Source: Microbacterium kyungheense | GTDB taxonomy: Bacteria; Actinomycetota; Actinomycetes; Actinomycetales; Microbacteriaceae | Length of the DNA stretch: 64,000 bases | Direction: 5' to 3' | Assembly: GCF_006783905.1 (NCBI RefSeq) | Contig: NZ_VFPE01000002.1 | Coordinates: 62,001 to 126,000, forward strand | Shown here: one piece after another, positions 10,314 through 21,937 of the stretch | Layout of the letters: every line of letters starts with the position of its first letter | How positions within the stretch are numbered: the stretch's first letter is position 1 | Made by a program: the position numbers and the translations under genes | The notes under the pieces: generated by a model | The model's database searches: none | What the model saw: the letters and a program-made list of their open reading frames with translations, nothing else | Told to the model about the DNA's origin: nothing

Positions 10314-12614
10314 GTGACCACAGCCCTCTATCGCCGCTACCGGCCCGAGTCGTTCGGCGAGATGATCGGTCAGGGGCAGGTCACCGAGCCCCTGATGACG
10401 GCGCTGCGCGGCGACCGCGTCGGGCACGCGTACCTGTTCTCGGGCCCGCGCGGCTGCGGCAAGACGACCTCCGCGCGCATCCTGGCGCGCTGCCTCAACT
10501 GCGCCGAGGGTCCGACCGACGTCCCGTGCGGGAAATGCGACAGCTGCATCGAGCTCGGCCGCGGCGGCGGCGGATCGCTCGACGTCGTCGAGATCGACGC
10601 CGCGAGCCACAACGGCGTCGACGACGCCCGAGACCTGCGCGAGCGGGCGGTGTTCGCCCCGGCCCGCGACCGGTTCAAGATCTTCATCCTCGACGAGGCG
10701 CACATGGTGACGCCGCAGGGCTTCAACGCGCTGCTCAAGCTCGTCGAAGAGCCGCCGGATCATGTCAAGTTCATCTTCGCGACGACCGAGCCCGAGAAGG
10801 TCATCGGCACGATCCGCTCGCGCACGCACCACTACCCGTTCCGGCTCGTCCCGCCGGCAGCGATGCTCGAGTACGTCGAGAAGCTGTGCGCCGAAGAGGG
10901 GGTCGAGGTCGAGCAGGGTGTGCTGCCGCTCGTGGTGCGCGCCGGCGGCGGCTCACCGCGAGACACGCTGTCGCTGCTCGATCAGCTGATCGCCGGCTCC
11001 GATGACGCCAAGGTCACCTACGCGCGTGCCGTCGCCCTGCTCGGATACACGCCCGACGAGCTGCTCGACGAGGTCATCGACGCATTCGGCTCGTCCGACG
11101 CCGGGGCGGCGTTCGCGGCCGTCGACCGTGTCGTGCAGACCGGTCAGGATCCTCGCCGCTTCGTCGATGACCTGCTCGAGCGTCTGCGCGACCTCATCGT
11201 CGTGGCGGCGACAGGGCAGGGCGCCGCCGCCGTGCTGCGCGGCATCTCGGCCGACGATCTCGCGCGCAAGCAGCGCCAGGCAGACGCCTTCGGCACGGCC
11301 CGGCTGTCGCGCATCGCCGATCTCGTCATCGCCACGCTCGACGACATGACAGGCGCCACCTCACCCCGGCTGCAGCTCGAGCTGATGGTCGCGAGGGTGC
11401 TGGCGAGGGGAGCGGACGCTTCGTCTCCTTCGTCGCTCAGCGCAAGTGCCGCAGCCCCCGCCGTCTCTGTTCCGGTCGTTGAGCGAGCGAAGCGAGACGA
11501 AACACCTGCGTCGACCGTCGGCTCGGTGCCCGCACCGGCCCCTGCCCCGGCGCCCGCACCCGAGCCGGCGCCCCCCGCGCCGCGCGAGCTCACGACCGAC
11601 ACCCTCGTCGCGGCGTGGCCCGACGTGCTCGCGCGGCTCGAGGGCATCAGCCGTTCGTCGTGGATGGTCGCGACCGGTTCGCGCCCTATCGCGGTGACAG
11701 CGAAGGGCGACGACCAGGTCGTGACGCTCGAGTTCACCAGCGCCGGCGATCTGACGAAGTTCAAGCCCAAGCCGCAGGGCCAGGGGGCGTTCCTCGACGT
11801 GCGCGGTGCCATCGAGCAGGTGTTCGGCATTCAGGTCAAGTTCCTGCCCCGGCTCGCCGATGGTGGAACGAGCGGTTCGAGCGGAGGGAGTGGTGCAAGC
11901 GCGGATCGCGGACCGGCACCCGCGATGGCGAGCTCTGCCACGCCTCCCGCTGCGTCACCCACCGCTGCGCCGCCGGCGGCGCAGCGGGCTCAGGCCGCTC
12001 CGCAGTCGCCGGTCGCTCCGCAGGCGACGGCCGCGGCCGCCCCGCGCACATCGGCACCGGGCTCGCAGGCCCCGAGCTCGCCGGCGCCGAGCGCGCCGGC
12101 ACCGACCTCGCCGGCACCGACCTCGCCGGCACCGCGGGGTGCGGCATCCGCCCCCGCCGCGAAGACCGCCCCGGCAGCCGCCGCTCCCGTCACGGACTGG
12201 GCCGTCGCGGCGATCCCGTCCGACGACGACGCCCCGCCGCCCGATCCCGGCCCGGCCGCCATGCCGAGCATGGGCCAGTTCGCCGTCGACGACGAGCCCG
12301 AAGACGCGGCGCGCGCCCGTGTGGCGACGCTCGCGCCGCCGCAGGAAGCGCCGCACGACGGCGACGTGCTGGCACGTGCCGACCTGGCGCCGAGCGTCGA
12401 ACGCGACGAGGAGCCCGACGACGACACCGGCCTCGACGAATCAGGTGCGCCCGTCGATGCACCCGTCCCCCCGACGGTCGCGCCGCCGCTCACGCCGGTC
12501 GTGCGTCCGCGCAACGACGGCGTCCAGCGGTACGGAGAAGCCGTCGTGCGCCAGGTGCTCGGGGCGACGTTCGTCCGCGAGGAGCCCTTCGAGCCCCCGA
12601 CGAGGTTCAGTTAG
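10314..12614 (+). CDS. dnaX: DNA polymerase III subunit gamma/tau
   Basis: A 766-residue clamp-loader subunit. It has Walker A GPRGCGKTT (about 43-51), four zinc-binding Cys (CLNC...CGKCDSC), DEAH (Walker B) and ATTEPEK. After the AAA+ and collar domains (to about residue 365) comes a long Ala/Pro-rich linker with a 15-bp tandem repeat at 12096-12125 (encoding PAPTS units) and an inverted pair of REP-like elements at 11417-11503. A conserved patch (SWMVATGSRPIAV to GVQRYGEAVVRQVLGA at the C-terminus) is probably the tau-specific part. GTG start, TAGGCT at 10302-10307 six bases upstream. recR follows 3 bp after the stop. Confidence 0.95.
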   Translation: MTTALYRRYRPESFGEMIGQGQVTEPLMTALRGDRVGHAYLFSGPRGCGKTTSARILARCLNCAEGPTDVPCGKCDSCIELGRGGGGSLDVVEIDAASHNGVDDARDLRERAVFAPARDRFKIFILDEAHMVTPQGFNALLKLVEEPPDHVKFIFATTEPEKVIGTIRSRTHHYPFRLVPPAAMLEYVEKLCAEEGVEVEQGVLPLVVRAGGGSPRDTLSLLDQLIAGSDDAKVTYARAVALLGYTPDELLDEVIDAFGSSDAGAAFAAVDRVVQTGQDPRRFVDDLLERLRDLIVVAATGQGAAAVLRGISADDLARKQRQADAFGTARLSRIADLVIATLDDMTGATSPRLQLELMVARVLARGADASSPSSLSASAAAPAVSVPVVERAKRDETPASTVGSVPAPAPAPAPAPEPAPPAPRELTTDTLVAAWPDVLARLEGISRSSWMVATGSRPIAVTAKGDDQVVTLEFTSAGDLTKFKPKPQGQGAFLDVRGAIEQVFGIQVKFLPRLADGGTSGSSGGSGASADRGPAPAMASSATPPAASPTAAPPAAQRAQAAPQSPVAPQATAAAAPRTSAPGSQAPSSPAPSAPAPTSPAPTSPAPRGAASAPAAKTAPAAAAPVTDWAVAAIPSDDDAPPPDPGPAAMPSMGQFAVDDEPEDAARARVATLAPPQEAPHDGDVLARADLAPSVERDEEPDDDTGLDESGAPVDAPVPPTVAPPLTPVVRPRNDGVQRYGEAVVRQVLGATFVREEPFEPPTRFS
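11417..11503. repeat. Inverted pair of REP-like elements inside dnaX
   Basis: The sequence at 11474-11503 (GGTCGTTGAGCGAGCGAAGC followed by GAGACGAAAC) and an imperfect inverted copy at 11417-11444 (GGACGCTTCGTCTCCTTCGT, then CGCTCAGC) lie about 30 bp apart in the dnaX linker. Both are read through in frame, the second as VVERAKRDET. The arms could pair into a long stem. A related sequence is at 21885-21920. This looks like a short interspersed palindromic repeat that tolerates insertion in low-complexity coding DNA. Confidence 0.7.
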
Positions 12615-12617
12615 GCC

Positions 12618-13211
12618 ATGTACGACGGCATCGTCCAAGACCTGATCGACGAGTTCGGCCGCCTGCCCGGGATCGGCCCGAAGTCGGCGCAGCGCATCGC
12701 GTTCCACATCCTGCAGACGCCGAACTTCGACGTCTCGCACCTCGCCGAGCTCCTGGCAGTGGTCCGTGAGAAGGTGCGCTTCTGCGAGGTGTGCGGCAAC
12801 GTCTCGGAGCAGGAGCGCTGCTCCATCTGCCGCGACCCCCGCCGCAACCAGACGCTCATCTGCGTCGTCGAGGACGCCAAGGACGTCGCCGCCATCGAGC
12901 GGACGCGCGAGTTCCGCGGCCTGTACCACGTGCTCGGCGGCGCCATCAGCCCGATCGCCGGGATCGGCCCCGACGACCTGCGCATCGCGCAGCTGATGCA
13001 GCGCCTCGCGGACGGCACCGTGCAGGAGGTCATCCTCGCGACCAACCCCAACCTCGAGGGCGAGGCGACGGCGACCTACCTCAGCCGCCTGCTGCACACG
13101 CTCGAGATCTCCGTCACCCGCCTCGCCTCCGGACTTCCCGTCGGCGGCGACCTCGAGTACGCCGACGAGGTCACCCTCGGCCGCGCCTTCGAGGGCCGGC
13201 GCTCGGTCTGA
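12618..13211 (+). CDS. recR: Recombination protein RecR
   Basis: A 197-residue RecR, which works with RecF/RecO in loading RecA at gaps. It has the N-terminal helix-hairpin-helix ([17 protein letters not shown]), the four-Cys zinc finger at residues 56-71 (CEVC...CSIC), and a Toprim domain starting [10 protein letters not shown]. The length is standard. It lies directly behind dnaX, the usual bacterial arrangement. Confidence 0.97.
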   Translation: MYDGIVQDLIDEFGRLPGIGPKSAQRIAFHILQTPNFDVSHLAELLAVVREKVRFCEVCGNVSEQERCSICRDPRRNQTLICVVEDAKDVAAIERTREFRGLYHVLGGAISPIAGIGPDDLRIAQLMQRLADGTVQEVILATNPNLEGEATATYLSRLLHTLEISVTRLASGLPVGGDLEYADEVTLGRAFEGRRSV

Positions 13212-13328
13212 ATCAGGCTCCGCCGTCACGATGTCCGTGATCGGTCGTAGAGTGGCGCTCGCGATCCTCGTGCCGACCGTCCGCCCGGGTGATCCTGGTT
13301 CGATGACGACGGCCACGGAAGGCACCGG

Positions 13329-14258
13329 ATGAATCCCGTCCAGCGGTTCGACACGCGTGCGTGGCTCCTGTTCGCCGCGATGGCGCTGCTGTGGGGCATC
13401 CCGTATCTGTTCATCAGCGTCGCGGTGGAGTCGTACTCGCCGGCGGCGGTGGTGGCGGGCCGCACCCTCCTCGGCGCCGTATTGCTGCTGCCGTTCGCGA
13501 TCCGTGCAAAGGCGCTGCGACCCGCCTTCGCCAAGATCGGCTGGGTGCTGCTGTTCGGCGCGATCGAGATGGCGGGACCGTTCCTGCTGCTCGGGCATGC
13601 CGAGCAGACGCTGCCATCCGGGCTCACCGGACTGCTGGTCGCCACCGTGCCGCTGTTCGCCGCGATCATCGCGTTCGGCGGCGGCGACCGTTCCGTGCTG
13701 AGCCCGTGGCGGGCGATCGGGCTGTTCGTGGGATTCGCCGGCGTGTTCGTCATCGTCGCGGGTCCAGGCCTCGCCGTCGAGGGCGGGGGCGGCCTCATCG
13801 CCGTCGGCGAGGTCCTGCTGGTCGCACTGCTGTACGCGATCGCACCGTTCGTGATCGCGGCGAAGCTGCACGATGTGCCATCGCTGGGATCCATCACGCT
13901 CGCGCTCTTCGCGGTCGGGATCTTCTACACCCCCATCGCCTTCCTCACGCAGCACGAGGTTCCCACGCTCGAGAGCACCGTCTCGCTCGTCGCGCTCGCC
14001 GTGCTGTGCACCGCGATCGCATTCATCACGTTCTTCGCGCTCATCCGGCGCGTGGGGCCGGTGCGCGCCCCGCTGTTCACCTATGTCAACCCGGTGGTGG
14101 CGATCGTGCTGGGAACGATCATCCTCGGCGAGCCCCTCACTCCGGGGCTGCTCCTCGGGTTCCCGCTGGTGCTCGTCGGCTGCTGGCTCGCCGCCACCGG
14201 CGGCACGTTCGGCTCGCGGGCGTCCGACAGTGATCTTCCGCCGGTCGCGCCCGGCTGA
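13329..14258 (+). CDS. EamA/DMT-type transporter
   Basis: A 309-residue integral membrane protein with about ten hydrophobic segments in two EamA repeats. The first repeat begins [17 protein letters not shown] and the second starts near [19 protein letters not shown]; the second ends in [15 protein letters not shown], a typical DMT feature. It probably exports a small metabolite, but the substrate cannot be predicted. The ATG has GGAAGG about eight bases upstream. It ends six bases from the convergent gene on the other strand. Confidence 0.85.
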   Translation: MNPVQRFDTRAWLLFAAMALLWGIPYLFISVAVESYSPAAVVAGRTLLGAVLLLPFAIRAKALRPAFAKIGWVLLFGAIEMAGPFLLLGHAEQTLPSGLTGLLVATVPLFAAIIAFGGGDRSVLSPWRAIGLFVGFAGVFVIVAGPGLAVEGGGGLIAVGEVLLVALLYAIAPFVIAAKLHDVPSLGSITLALFAVGIFYTPIAFLTQHEVPTLESTVSLVALAVLCTAIAFITFFALIRRVGPVRAPLFTYVNPVVAIVLGTIILGEPLTPGLLLGFPLVLVGCWLAATGGTFGSRASDSDLPPVAPG

Positions 14259-14264
14259 TCCCCG

Positions 14265-14753
14265 TCAGCGAAGCACCTCGACGAGCACGATCCACGAGAT
14301 CAGCAGCGCCGCGACGACGGCGATGAGCGAGCCGACGGCCAGCCAGAGGGGCGCCGCAGGGACGGCGGCGATCAGGAGCGCACCGCCGACCGCGTACGCG
14401 AGGGGAGCGACGAAGCCGACAGCCGCCTTGAGCCCCCGCATCCGGTTCTCGGGATGCCGGTTCTCGAAGATCCGCCGCGACGCCTGCACCTGGAAGACCC
14501 CGGCACCGATCGCTATCACCAGCACCGCGACGCCCGCGGCGACGGGGTCGACGTCGGGCATGAGCGCGATGGCCGACGCGATCAGGGCGAGCACCAGTCC
14601 GGCGATGCCGGCCGCCAGGCGGGACGTCAGCGACGCCTCCTTGATGATCTGGCCGATGTTGACGCTCGCGGCGACGATCACGAGACCGGCGAGGGCTGCC
14701 GTCGCGCCGGCCATGGCGACGTTGAACTCGGACCACGCGGCAAGCTCGTCCAT
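14265..14753 (-). CDS. Small four-TM membrane protein of unknown function
   Basis: A 162-residue protein with four clear hydrophobic segments (about 13-32, 46-64, 72-90 and 115-155, the last long enough for two helices). The N-terminal part reads [26 protein letters not shown], and a basic loop ([18 protein letters not shown]) separates the two halves. I do not recognise a named function. The chosen ATG is supported by TAGCAT seven bases upstream on the minus strand (14761-14766), consistent with a leaderless transcript; longer upstream starts run into non-coding-like sequence. Confidence 0.7.
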   Translation of the reverse strand: MDELAAWSEFNVAMAGATAALAGLVIVAASVNIGQIIKEASLTSRLAAGIAGLVLALIASAIALMPDVDPVAAGVAVLVIAIGAGVFQVQASRRIFENRHPENRMRGLKAAVGFVAPLAYAVGGALLIAAVPAAPLWLAVGSLIAVVAALLISWIVLVEVLR

Positions 14754-14916
14754 GCTCCGGATGCTAGCGGCTCGGCGCGATCGCGTGCCGGCGCGCCGTG
14801 GGCCGCGCCGGCGCGTGGTCGGTCCGCGGTCACATGGCCGGGGCCGCATGAACGCCTCCGTAAGATGGAACGTCGGGTGCGGCATCCGGCCCCTCATACA
14901 CGCGTGGAGTTTCATC

Positions 14917-16203
14917 GTGGCGCTGATCGTCCAGAAGTACGGCGGATCGTCGGTCGCGGATGCCGTGAGCATCAAGCGGGTCGCGAAGCGGATCGTCGAC
15001 ACGCGTCGCGCCGGACACGACGTGGTCGTCGCGGTGAGCGCGATGGGCGACACCACCGACGAGCTGCTCGACCTCGCGGGCCAGGTCGCCCCGATCCCCG
15101 CGCCGCGCGAACTCGACATGCTGCTGTCGAGCGGTGAGCGCATCTCGATGGCACTGCTGGCGATGGCGATCCACTCGATGGGCTTCGAGGCTCGCTCGTT
15201 CACCGGAAGCCAGGCGGGCATGATCACGACCGCCGACCACGGTTCGGCGCGCATCGTCGACGTCACGCCGATCCGGCTGCGCGAGGCACTCGACGAAGGC
15301 GCCATCGTCATCGTCGCCGGCTTCCAGGGCTTCAACCGCGACACTCGCGACATCACGACGCTCGGCCGCGGCGGATCCGACACCACCGCCGTCGCCCTCG
15401 CCGCGGCGCTCGACGCCGACGTCTGCGAGATCTACAGCGATGTCGACGGGATCTTCACCGCCGACCCCCGTGTCGTGCCGAAGGCCCGCAAGCTCGGCGT
15501 CGTCTCGGCCGAGGAGATGCTCGAACTCGCCGCCAACGGCGCGAAGGTGCTGTACATCCGCGCCGTCGAATACGCACGTCGTCACGGCGTGCTGATCCAC
15601 GCCCGCTCCACGTTCAGCTCGGGCGTGGGAACCTACGTGCTCGGCCCGGGGATGACCGCTCCCGACGGCCAAGAGGGAGAAGAGATGGAAGAGCCCATCG
15701 TCGCCGGAGTCGCCACCGACCTCGGCCAGGCCAAGGTCACCGTCATCGGCGTGCCGGACGTGCCCGGCAAGGCCGCCGAGATCTTCAAGGTGATCGCGAA
15801 GTCCGGCGCCAACGTCGACATGATCGTGCAGAACGTGTCGGCGGCGACCACCGGCCGCACCGACATCTCGTTCACGCTCCCCAAGACGGACGCCGCGACG
15901 GCGCTCAAGGCGCTCGCCGGCGACCAGGCCGACATCGGGTTCGAGAGCCTCGTCCACGACGACCAGATCGGCAAGCTGTCGGTCGTCGGCGCCGGCATGC
16001 GCACGCATTCCGGTGTCTCGGCGACGCTGTTCGAGGCGCTCAGCGTCGCCGGCATCAACATCGAGATGATCTCGACCTCTGAGATCCGCATCTCGGTCGT
16101 CGTGCGCGGCGACGACCTCGCCGAGGCCGCCCGCGTCGTGCACACGGCGTACGGTCTCGACGGCGACGTCGAAGCCGTCGTCCACGCCGGCACCGGCCGC
16201 TGA
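14917..16203 (+). CDS. lysC: Aspartate kinase
   Basis: A 428-residue aspartate kinase, first enzyme of the aspartate pathway to lysine, threonine and methionine. The kinase domain starts [14 protein letters not shown], includes [23 protein letters not shown], and [11 protein letters not shown]. Two ACT domains follow (about 265-340 and 345-428) for feedback control. The start is GTG with TGGAG seven bases upstream; TAAGAT at 14861-14866 is a possible -10 box. An in-frame internal ATG at 15685 with its own Shine-Dalgarno sequence would give a 172-residue beta subunit. A GNAT gene and asd follow on the same strand. Confidence 0.96.
   Translation: MALIVQKYGGSSVADAVSIKRVAKRIVDTRRAGHDVVVAVSAMGDTTDELLDLAGQVAPIPAPRELDMLLSSGERISMALLAMAIHSMGFEARSFTGSQAGMITTADHGSARIVDVTPIRLREALDEGAIVIVAGFQGFNRDTRDITTLGRGGSDTTAVALAAALDADVCEIYSDVDGIFTADPRVVPKARKLGVVSAEEMLELAANGAKVLYIRAVEYARRHGVLIHARSTFSSGVGTYVLGPGMTAPDGQEGEEMEEPIVAGVATDLGQAKVTVIGVPDVPGKAAEIFKVIAKSGANVDMIVQNVSAATTGRTDISFTLPKTDAATALKALAGDQADIGFESLVHDDQIGKLSVVGAGMRTHSGVSATLFEALSVAGINIEMISTSEIRISVVVRGDDLAEAARVVHTAYGLDGDVEAVVHAGTGR
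15672..15687 (+). promoter_or_regulatory. Internal ribosome binding site and start for the LysC beta subunit
   Basis: Within lysC, GAGGGAGAAGAG directly precedes an in-frame ATG at 15685. Translation from it gives the regulatory ACT-domain part alone, 172 residues. In Corynebacterium glutamicum, lysC is known to encode overlapping in-frame alpha and beta subunits, the beta being of this size. Two-product expression here is inferred. Confidence 0.75.
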
Positions 16204-16208
16204 CCGGC

Positions 16209-16724
16209 GTGCTCGCCGCGCTCGACCTGCCGGCCACGCTCACGACGCGCGACGGCGACGTCACGCTCCGGGCCGCGCGTCCTGACGATCTCGACGCGCT
16301 GATGGCACTCCTCTCGGACGATCCCATCAGCGCCGCGCGCGGCGACAACGGGCTCGACGAGATTCGTCCCGCCTACGCCCGTGCGCTCGCGCGCATCGCG
16401 GACGATCCCGCGAACACGCAGCTCGTGGTGACGGACGGCGACCGCCTCATCGGCACGATGCAGCTGACCGTCATCCCGGGGCTCGCCCGCGCCGGGTCCG
16501 ACCGCCTGCAGGTCGAGACGGTCCGTGTCGCGAGCGACCGCCGCTCGTCGGGCATCGGGGCCGCCATGATGCACTGGGTCGAGGAGGTCGCCGCCCCGGA
16601 CCTCGGCACATCGCTGATCCAGCTCACGTCCGACGCCGCGCGCGTCGACGCCCACCGCTTCTACGAGCGCCTCGGCTTCACACCGTCGCACGTCGGCTTC
16701 AAGCTCCGCGTGCCGCGCGCCTGA
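16209..16724 (+). CDS. GNAT family N-acetyltransferase
   Basis: A 171-residue GNAT-fold protein. Visible are VTLRAARPDDLDALMALLSDDP at the start, the central strand LIGTMQLTVIPGLAR, the acetyl-CoA loop region VASDRRSSGIGAAMMHWVEE (basic Arg-Arg-Ser-Ser-Gly-Ile-Gly) and the C-terminal ARVDAHRFYERLGFTPSHVGFK. The acceptor is unknown. It begins with GTG five bases after the lysC stop, so it is probably co-transcribed with lysC. It may have no connection with lysine synthesis. Confidence 0.85.
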   Translation: MLAALDLPATLTTRDGDVTLRAARPDDLDALMALLSDDPISAARGDNGLDEIRPAYARALARIADDPANTQLVVTDGDRLIGTMQLTVIPGLARAGSDRLQVETVRVASDRRSSGIGAAMMHWVEEVAAPDLGTSLIQLTSDAARVDAHRFYERLGFTPSHVGFKLRVPRA

Positions 16725-18173
<1,449 letters not shown>

Positions 18174-18190
18174 CCCGCACGCCGGTGACG

Positions 18191-18219
18191 AGGGGATGCC
18201 GCGAGCCGCGGCATCCCCT
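18191..18219 (+). terminator. Hairpin after asd
   Basis: A perfect 13-bp stem (AGGGGATGCCGCG) with an AGC loop, followed by TTCG rather than a long T run. It lies 18 bp after the asd stop and probably ends transcription. The stem contains the GGATGCCG octamer frequent in this window. Confidence 0.7.
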
Positions 18220-18300
18220 TCGTACACCGTGGACAGCGCACGGTCCGCGGCTGGCCGTCGCGGCGACGTCGACGCTGTGCGGGCGAACTAGGATTGACGG

Positions 18301-19815
18301 GTGACCGATACGCCCGCTGAGTCCGTCCACGCCCCCGCCCCTCACGTCGAGACGGTCGACGTGCTCCTGATCGGCGGCGGGATCATGAGTGCGACGCTGG
18401 GGACGCTGCTGCACGAGCTGCAGCCCGACCTCAAGATCGCGGTGTTCGAGCGGCTGAGCGATGTGGCCCTCGAGAGCTCGAACGCGTGGAACAACGCCGG
18501 CACCGGTCACGCGGCGCTCTGCGAGCTGAACTACATGCCCGAAGGCAAGGACGGCTCGGTCGACCCCACGAAGGCCATCTCGATCAACGAGCAGTTCCAG
18601 CAGAGCCGTCAGCTCTGGTCGTCGCTCGTCGACGCGGGAGTGCTCGACGCCCCCACCACCTTCATCAACTCCACCCCGCACATGACCTTCGTACGCGGCG
18701 AGAAGGATGTCGCCTACCTCAAGAAGCGCTACGAGGCGCTCAAGGACCAGCCGCTGTTCCAGGGCATCGAGTACAGCGAGGACTCCCGGGTCATCAACCA
18801 GTGGGCGCCGCTGCTCATGCAGAAGCGTCGCAAGGGCGAGCCCTTCGCCGCGACGCGCATGCCCGCCGGCACCGACGTCGACTTCGGAGCGCTCACGCAC
18901 CAGCTGTTCGACCGGCTCGCCGAGTCGGGTGCCGACGTGCGCACCAACACCGAGGTGCGCCGGCTCAAGCGCCTGGCCGACGGCACCTGGAAGGTGACCT
19001 ACCGCCGCACGATCGGCCGCACGCCGGGCGAGATCCGCGCGAAGTTCGTGTTCGTCGGTGCCGGCGGCTGGGCGCTCAAGCTGCTGCAGCGCTCGGGCAT
19101 CCCCGAGATCTCGGGGTACGGCGTGTTCCCCATCGGCGGGCAGTTCCTCAAGACCTCGAACCCCGCGATCGTCGCGCAGCACCAGGCGAAGGTGTACTCG
19201 CAGGCGTCGGTGGGCGCTCCGCCCATGTCGGTGCCGCACCTCGACACCCGCATGGTCGACGGCGAGGCATCCCTGCTGTTCGGTCCGTTCGCGACCTTCA
19301 GCCCGAAGTTCCTCAAGACCGGCTCGTGGTTCGACATCGTCGGCCAGGTGCGGTGGGGCAACCTCGGCCCGATGCTCAAGGTCGCGTGGGACAACCCGAG
19401 CCTCATCACGTACCTCGTCGGTGAGCTCGTCAAGAACCACAAGAAGAAGGTCGACAGCCTGCGCGTGTTCATGCCCACCGCGAAGGACGAGGACTGGACC
19501 CTCATCCAGGCCGGTCAGCGCGCCCAGGTCATGAAGAAGGACCCCGAGAAGGGCGGCGTGCTGCAGTTCGGCACCGAGGTCGTCACGGGGGCCGACGGCA
19601 CGATCGCGGGACTCCTCGGCGCTTCGCCGGGCGCCTCCACGGCGGTCTCGATCATGCTCGGCCTGCTGAAGACCTGCTTCCCCGACCGCATCGGCGAGTG
19701 GGAGCCGCGGCTGCGCGAGCTGATCCCGAGCTACGGCGACACGCTCAACCCGCGCCCCGAGATCGCGCGCGAATCCCTCGGCGAGACGGCCGAGACGCTC
19801 GCGCTCACGGCCTGA
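18301..19815 (+). CDS. mqo: Malate:quinone oxidoreductase
   Basis: A 504-residue FAD enzyme at the inner face of the membrane that oxidises malate to oxaloacetate and passes electrons to the quinone pool. The FAD-binding motif DVLLIGGGIMSATLGTLL is near residues 20-37; SSNAWNNAGTGHAALCELNY and the C-terminal SPGASTAVSIMLGLL are typical of the family. The start is GTG with TAGGAT at 18289-18294, six bases upstream, suggesting a leaderless mRNA. The enzyme can replace or complement NAD-dependent malate dehydrogenase, as in corynebacteria. Confidence 0.96.
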   Translation: MTDTPAESVHAPAPHVETVDVLLIGGGIMSATLGTLLHELQPDLKIAVFERLSDVALESSNAWNNAGTGHAALCELNYMPEGKDGSVDPTKAISINEQFQQSRQLWSSLVDAGVLDAPTTFINSTPHMTFVRGEKDVAYLKKRYEALKDQPLFQGIEYSEDSRVINQWAPLLMQKRRKGEPFAATRMPAGTDVDFGALTHQLFDRLAESGADVRTNTEVRRLKRLADGTWKVTYRRTIGRTPGEIRAKFVFVGAGGWALKLLQRSGIPEISGYGVFPIGGQFLKTSNPAIVAQHQAKVYSQASVGAPPMSVPHLDTRMVDGEASLLFGPFATFSPKFLKTGSWFDIVGQVRWGNLGPMLKVAWDNPSLITYLVGELVKNHKKKVDSLRVFMPTAKDEDWTLIQAGQRAQVMKKDPEKGGVLQFGTEVVTGADGTIAGLLGASPGASTAVSIMLGLLKTCFPDRIGEWEPRLRELIPSYGDTLNPRPEIARESLGETAETLALTA

Positions 19816-19846
19816 CCCCGGCCCGCTCGACCCCTAGGGTGGGGGC

Positions 19847-21883
19847 ATGCGTGCACGGCTCACCTGGCGCTTCTGGGGCGTCGCCATCGCCCTGCTCGTG
19901 GCGGTGGCGGTCGCCGGTACCGTCGCGATCGTCCACAGCACCGCCACGCCGCCGGCGAGTGCCGGCGTCGCCGCGCGCACGGGCTCGTCGGGGGCGGCGG
20001 CGCTGCGCGTCATGGGCGGCGTCGACGATTTCTCGTACGACGCGTTCGAGGCCGACTACTGGCTGGGGCGGGATGCCGGCGGCCAGAGCGAGCTGTACAC
20101 GACCGAGCGGATCGTCGCGCACTTCCCGGACGTCGACCAGAACAAGGGCATCGTGCGGTGGATCCCGAAGGCCGACTCCGGCATCGCGCACGACCCCGAG
20201 GTGGTGAGCGTCACCGGTGTCGGCGGTCAGGCGATCCCCTGGTGGACCGAGGAGGACGAGGACTTCGTCTACGTGCTCACGGGCGACGACACCTACGTCC
20301 ACGGCGCGCAGACCTATGTCATCTCGTACACGATGCGGGACGTCGTGCTCCGATATGAGGACACGTCAGCCGACGAGTTCTACTGGGACACCGTCGGCAC
20401 CGCTCACGCGCAGGCCTTCGATGACGTGCGCGCCGACGTCCACATCCTCGGCGATGCCGCGGATGGCCTGCTGCCCGAGCGGGCGTTCTGCTACACCGGT
20501 GCCGCCCAGTCGACCGATCGTTGCGAGATCCGGCAGACCGAGGCCGTCGCCCCGCCCGACCCCGTCGCGGTGTGGGCACTCGGGCACGGCATCGTCGGGG
20601 CGGTCGACACCCAGGCGGCCTTCACCGCGGGCGACACGGGCCTCGGCGCTGACGAGAACGTGACCGTGGCGATCGGCTTCGAGCTCGGCACCTTCGTGGC
20701 GCCCACCCCGCCCCCGCCGCCGCCCTACCCGTGGTGGGAGTGGATCCTGCCCGCGCTGGGGCTGCTCGCGGGAATCGGCGGGCTGGTGTTCGTGCTGGTG
20801 ATGAAGCGGTTCCTGCGCCGAAATCCCGATCGCTCGCCCGTCATCGTCCAGTACACGCCGCCTGTCGACGAGTCGCCGACACTGTCGGCGGGCGTGCTGG
20901 GAGTGCCCGCCAAGGCGCTCGCGGCGCACGTGGTCGACCTGGCGGTGCGCGACAAGGTCGAGATCACCGCATCCGGCGATCGATCCGACGCCGATGACTT
21001 CCACGTCGTCCTGCGCGATGCCGCTGGTCTCGAGCACGACGACCGCCGCATCGTCACGACGCTGTTCGGAAAGGATGCCGCGCCCGGCGACCGCGTCGAC
21101 CTCGGCGTGTTCGCCGCGAAGCCGCCGGTGCGTGCGGTGACCTACGTGCGGCGCATCGAGGACTCCACCGTGGACCGCGGTTACCGCAGCCGGACGCCGG
21201 GATGGGTGGGGGCGGTGCGCGGCCTTCTGCAGTTCGGTGGCCTCGCGGTCGCCGTCGTGATGACGTTCTTCCTCGATGCGGTGCCGTCGGTGCTCACCGA
21301 TCTCGGGGCGCTGGGCGGGTGGATCAACTTCTTCTCGATCGCGAGTGCGTTCGGCGCCTTCATCGTGCTGCCCTGGTTCGGGCTGCCCAAGACGACGCTC
21401 ACGCTCGCCGGCGGTCGTCACAAGACGTACCTCGAGGGCATCCGCGCGTACCTGCGCCTGGCCGAGGAGGACCGTCTGCGCGCCGCGCAGACGCCGCAGA
21501 CCGCGGACCTGGTGTCGGCCGGCCGTCGGACCTTCGGCGAGGCGCCGAACGCGCCCGGTGCCGATGTGGTCAACCTCTACGAGCGTCTGCTGCCGTACGC
21601 GGTGCTGTTCGGGATGCAGCGCGAGTGGGTGCGCGTGATCCAGGCGGCGGCCCCGCCCGAGGTCGTGGCGACGAGGATCGCGCTGTTCGACTCGGTGACG
21701 TCGAACTCGCTGTCGGACGCATCTTCGTCCATCGGCCGCCTCGCCGCGACGCCGGTGTCGAGCGGAAGCTCGTCCAGCTCGTCCGGATCGTCGTTCTCCA
21801 GCAGCTGGTCGTCGTCAGGAGGGTCGTTCGGCGGCGGCTTCTCGGGCGGCGGCGGAGGAGGCGGAGGCTTCGGCGGCCGCTGA
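19847..21883 (+). CDS. DUF2207 domain-containing membrane protein
   Basis: A 678-residue membrane protein. It has an N-terminal signal anchor ([21 protein letters not shown]), a large extracytoplasmic DUF2207 domain with conserved GIVRWIPK-like core, a transmembrane segment near 300 ([23 protein letters not shown]), two more near 465-510, and a Ser-rich then Gly-rich C-terminal tail ([12 protein letters not shown]). Such tails are usual in this family. Function is unknown. TAGGGT at 19835-19840 sits six bases before the ATG. The tail runs directly into a REP-like element at its stop codon. Confidence 0.88.
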   Translation: MRARLTWRFWGVAIALLVAVAVAGTVAIVHSTATPPASAGVAARTGSSGAAALRVMGGVDDFSYDAFEADYWLGRDAGGQSELYTTERIVAHFPDVDQNKGIVRWIPKADSGIAHDPEVVSVTGVGGQAIPWWTEEDEDFVYVLTGDDTYVHGAQTYVISYTMRDVVLRYEDTSADEFYWDTVGTAHAQAFDDVRADVHILGDAADGLLPERAFCYTGAAQSTDRCEIRQTEAVAPPDPVAVWALGHGIVGAVDTQAAFTAGDTGLGADENVTVAIGFELGTFVAPTPPPPPPYPWWEWILPALGLLAGIGGLVFVLVMKRFLRRNPDRSPVIVQYTPPVDESPTLSAGVLGVPAKALAAHVVDLAVRDKVEITASGDRSDADDFHVVLRDAAGLEHDDRRIVTTLFGKDAAPGDRVDLGVFAAKPPVRAVTYVRRIEDSTVDRGYRSRTPGWVGAVRGLLQFGGLAVAVVMTFFLDAVPSVLTDLGALGGWINFFSIASAFGAFIVLPWFGLPKTTLTLAGGRHKTYLEGIRAYLRLAEEDRLRAAQTPQTADLVSAGRRTFGEAPNAPGADVVNLYERLLPYAVLFGMQREWVRVIQAAAPPEVVATRIALFDSVTSNSLSDASSSIGRLAATPVSSGSSSSSSGSSFSSSWSSSGGSFGGGFSGGGGGGGGFGGR

Positions 21884-21884
21884 G

Positions 21885-21920
21885 CGCTTCGTCCCGTCGC
21901 TGCGCTCCTCGCTCAGACCA
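21885..21920. repeat. REP-like element between the DUF2207 gene and tdk
   Basis: CGCTTCGTCCCGTCGCTGCG followed by CTCCTCGCTCAGACCA resembles the element found as an inverted pair inside dnaX. It starts two bases after the DUF2207 stop and ends just before the presumed tdk -10 box (TACGCT, 21926-21931), so it may also act as a transcription terminator or insulator. Confidence 0.55.
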
Positions 21921-21937
21921 CGCACTACGCTCGATCC

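Noticed and set aside
11866-11903. A third, decayed REP-like element in dnaX
   Set aside because: Only scattered similarity (GAACGAGCGGTTCGAGCGGA) to the element could be seen; not enough to claim it.
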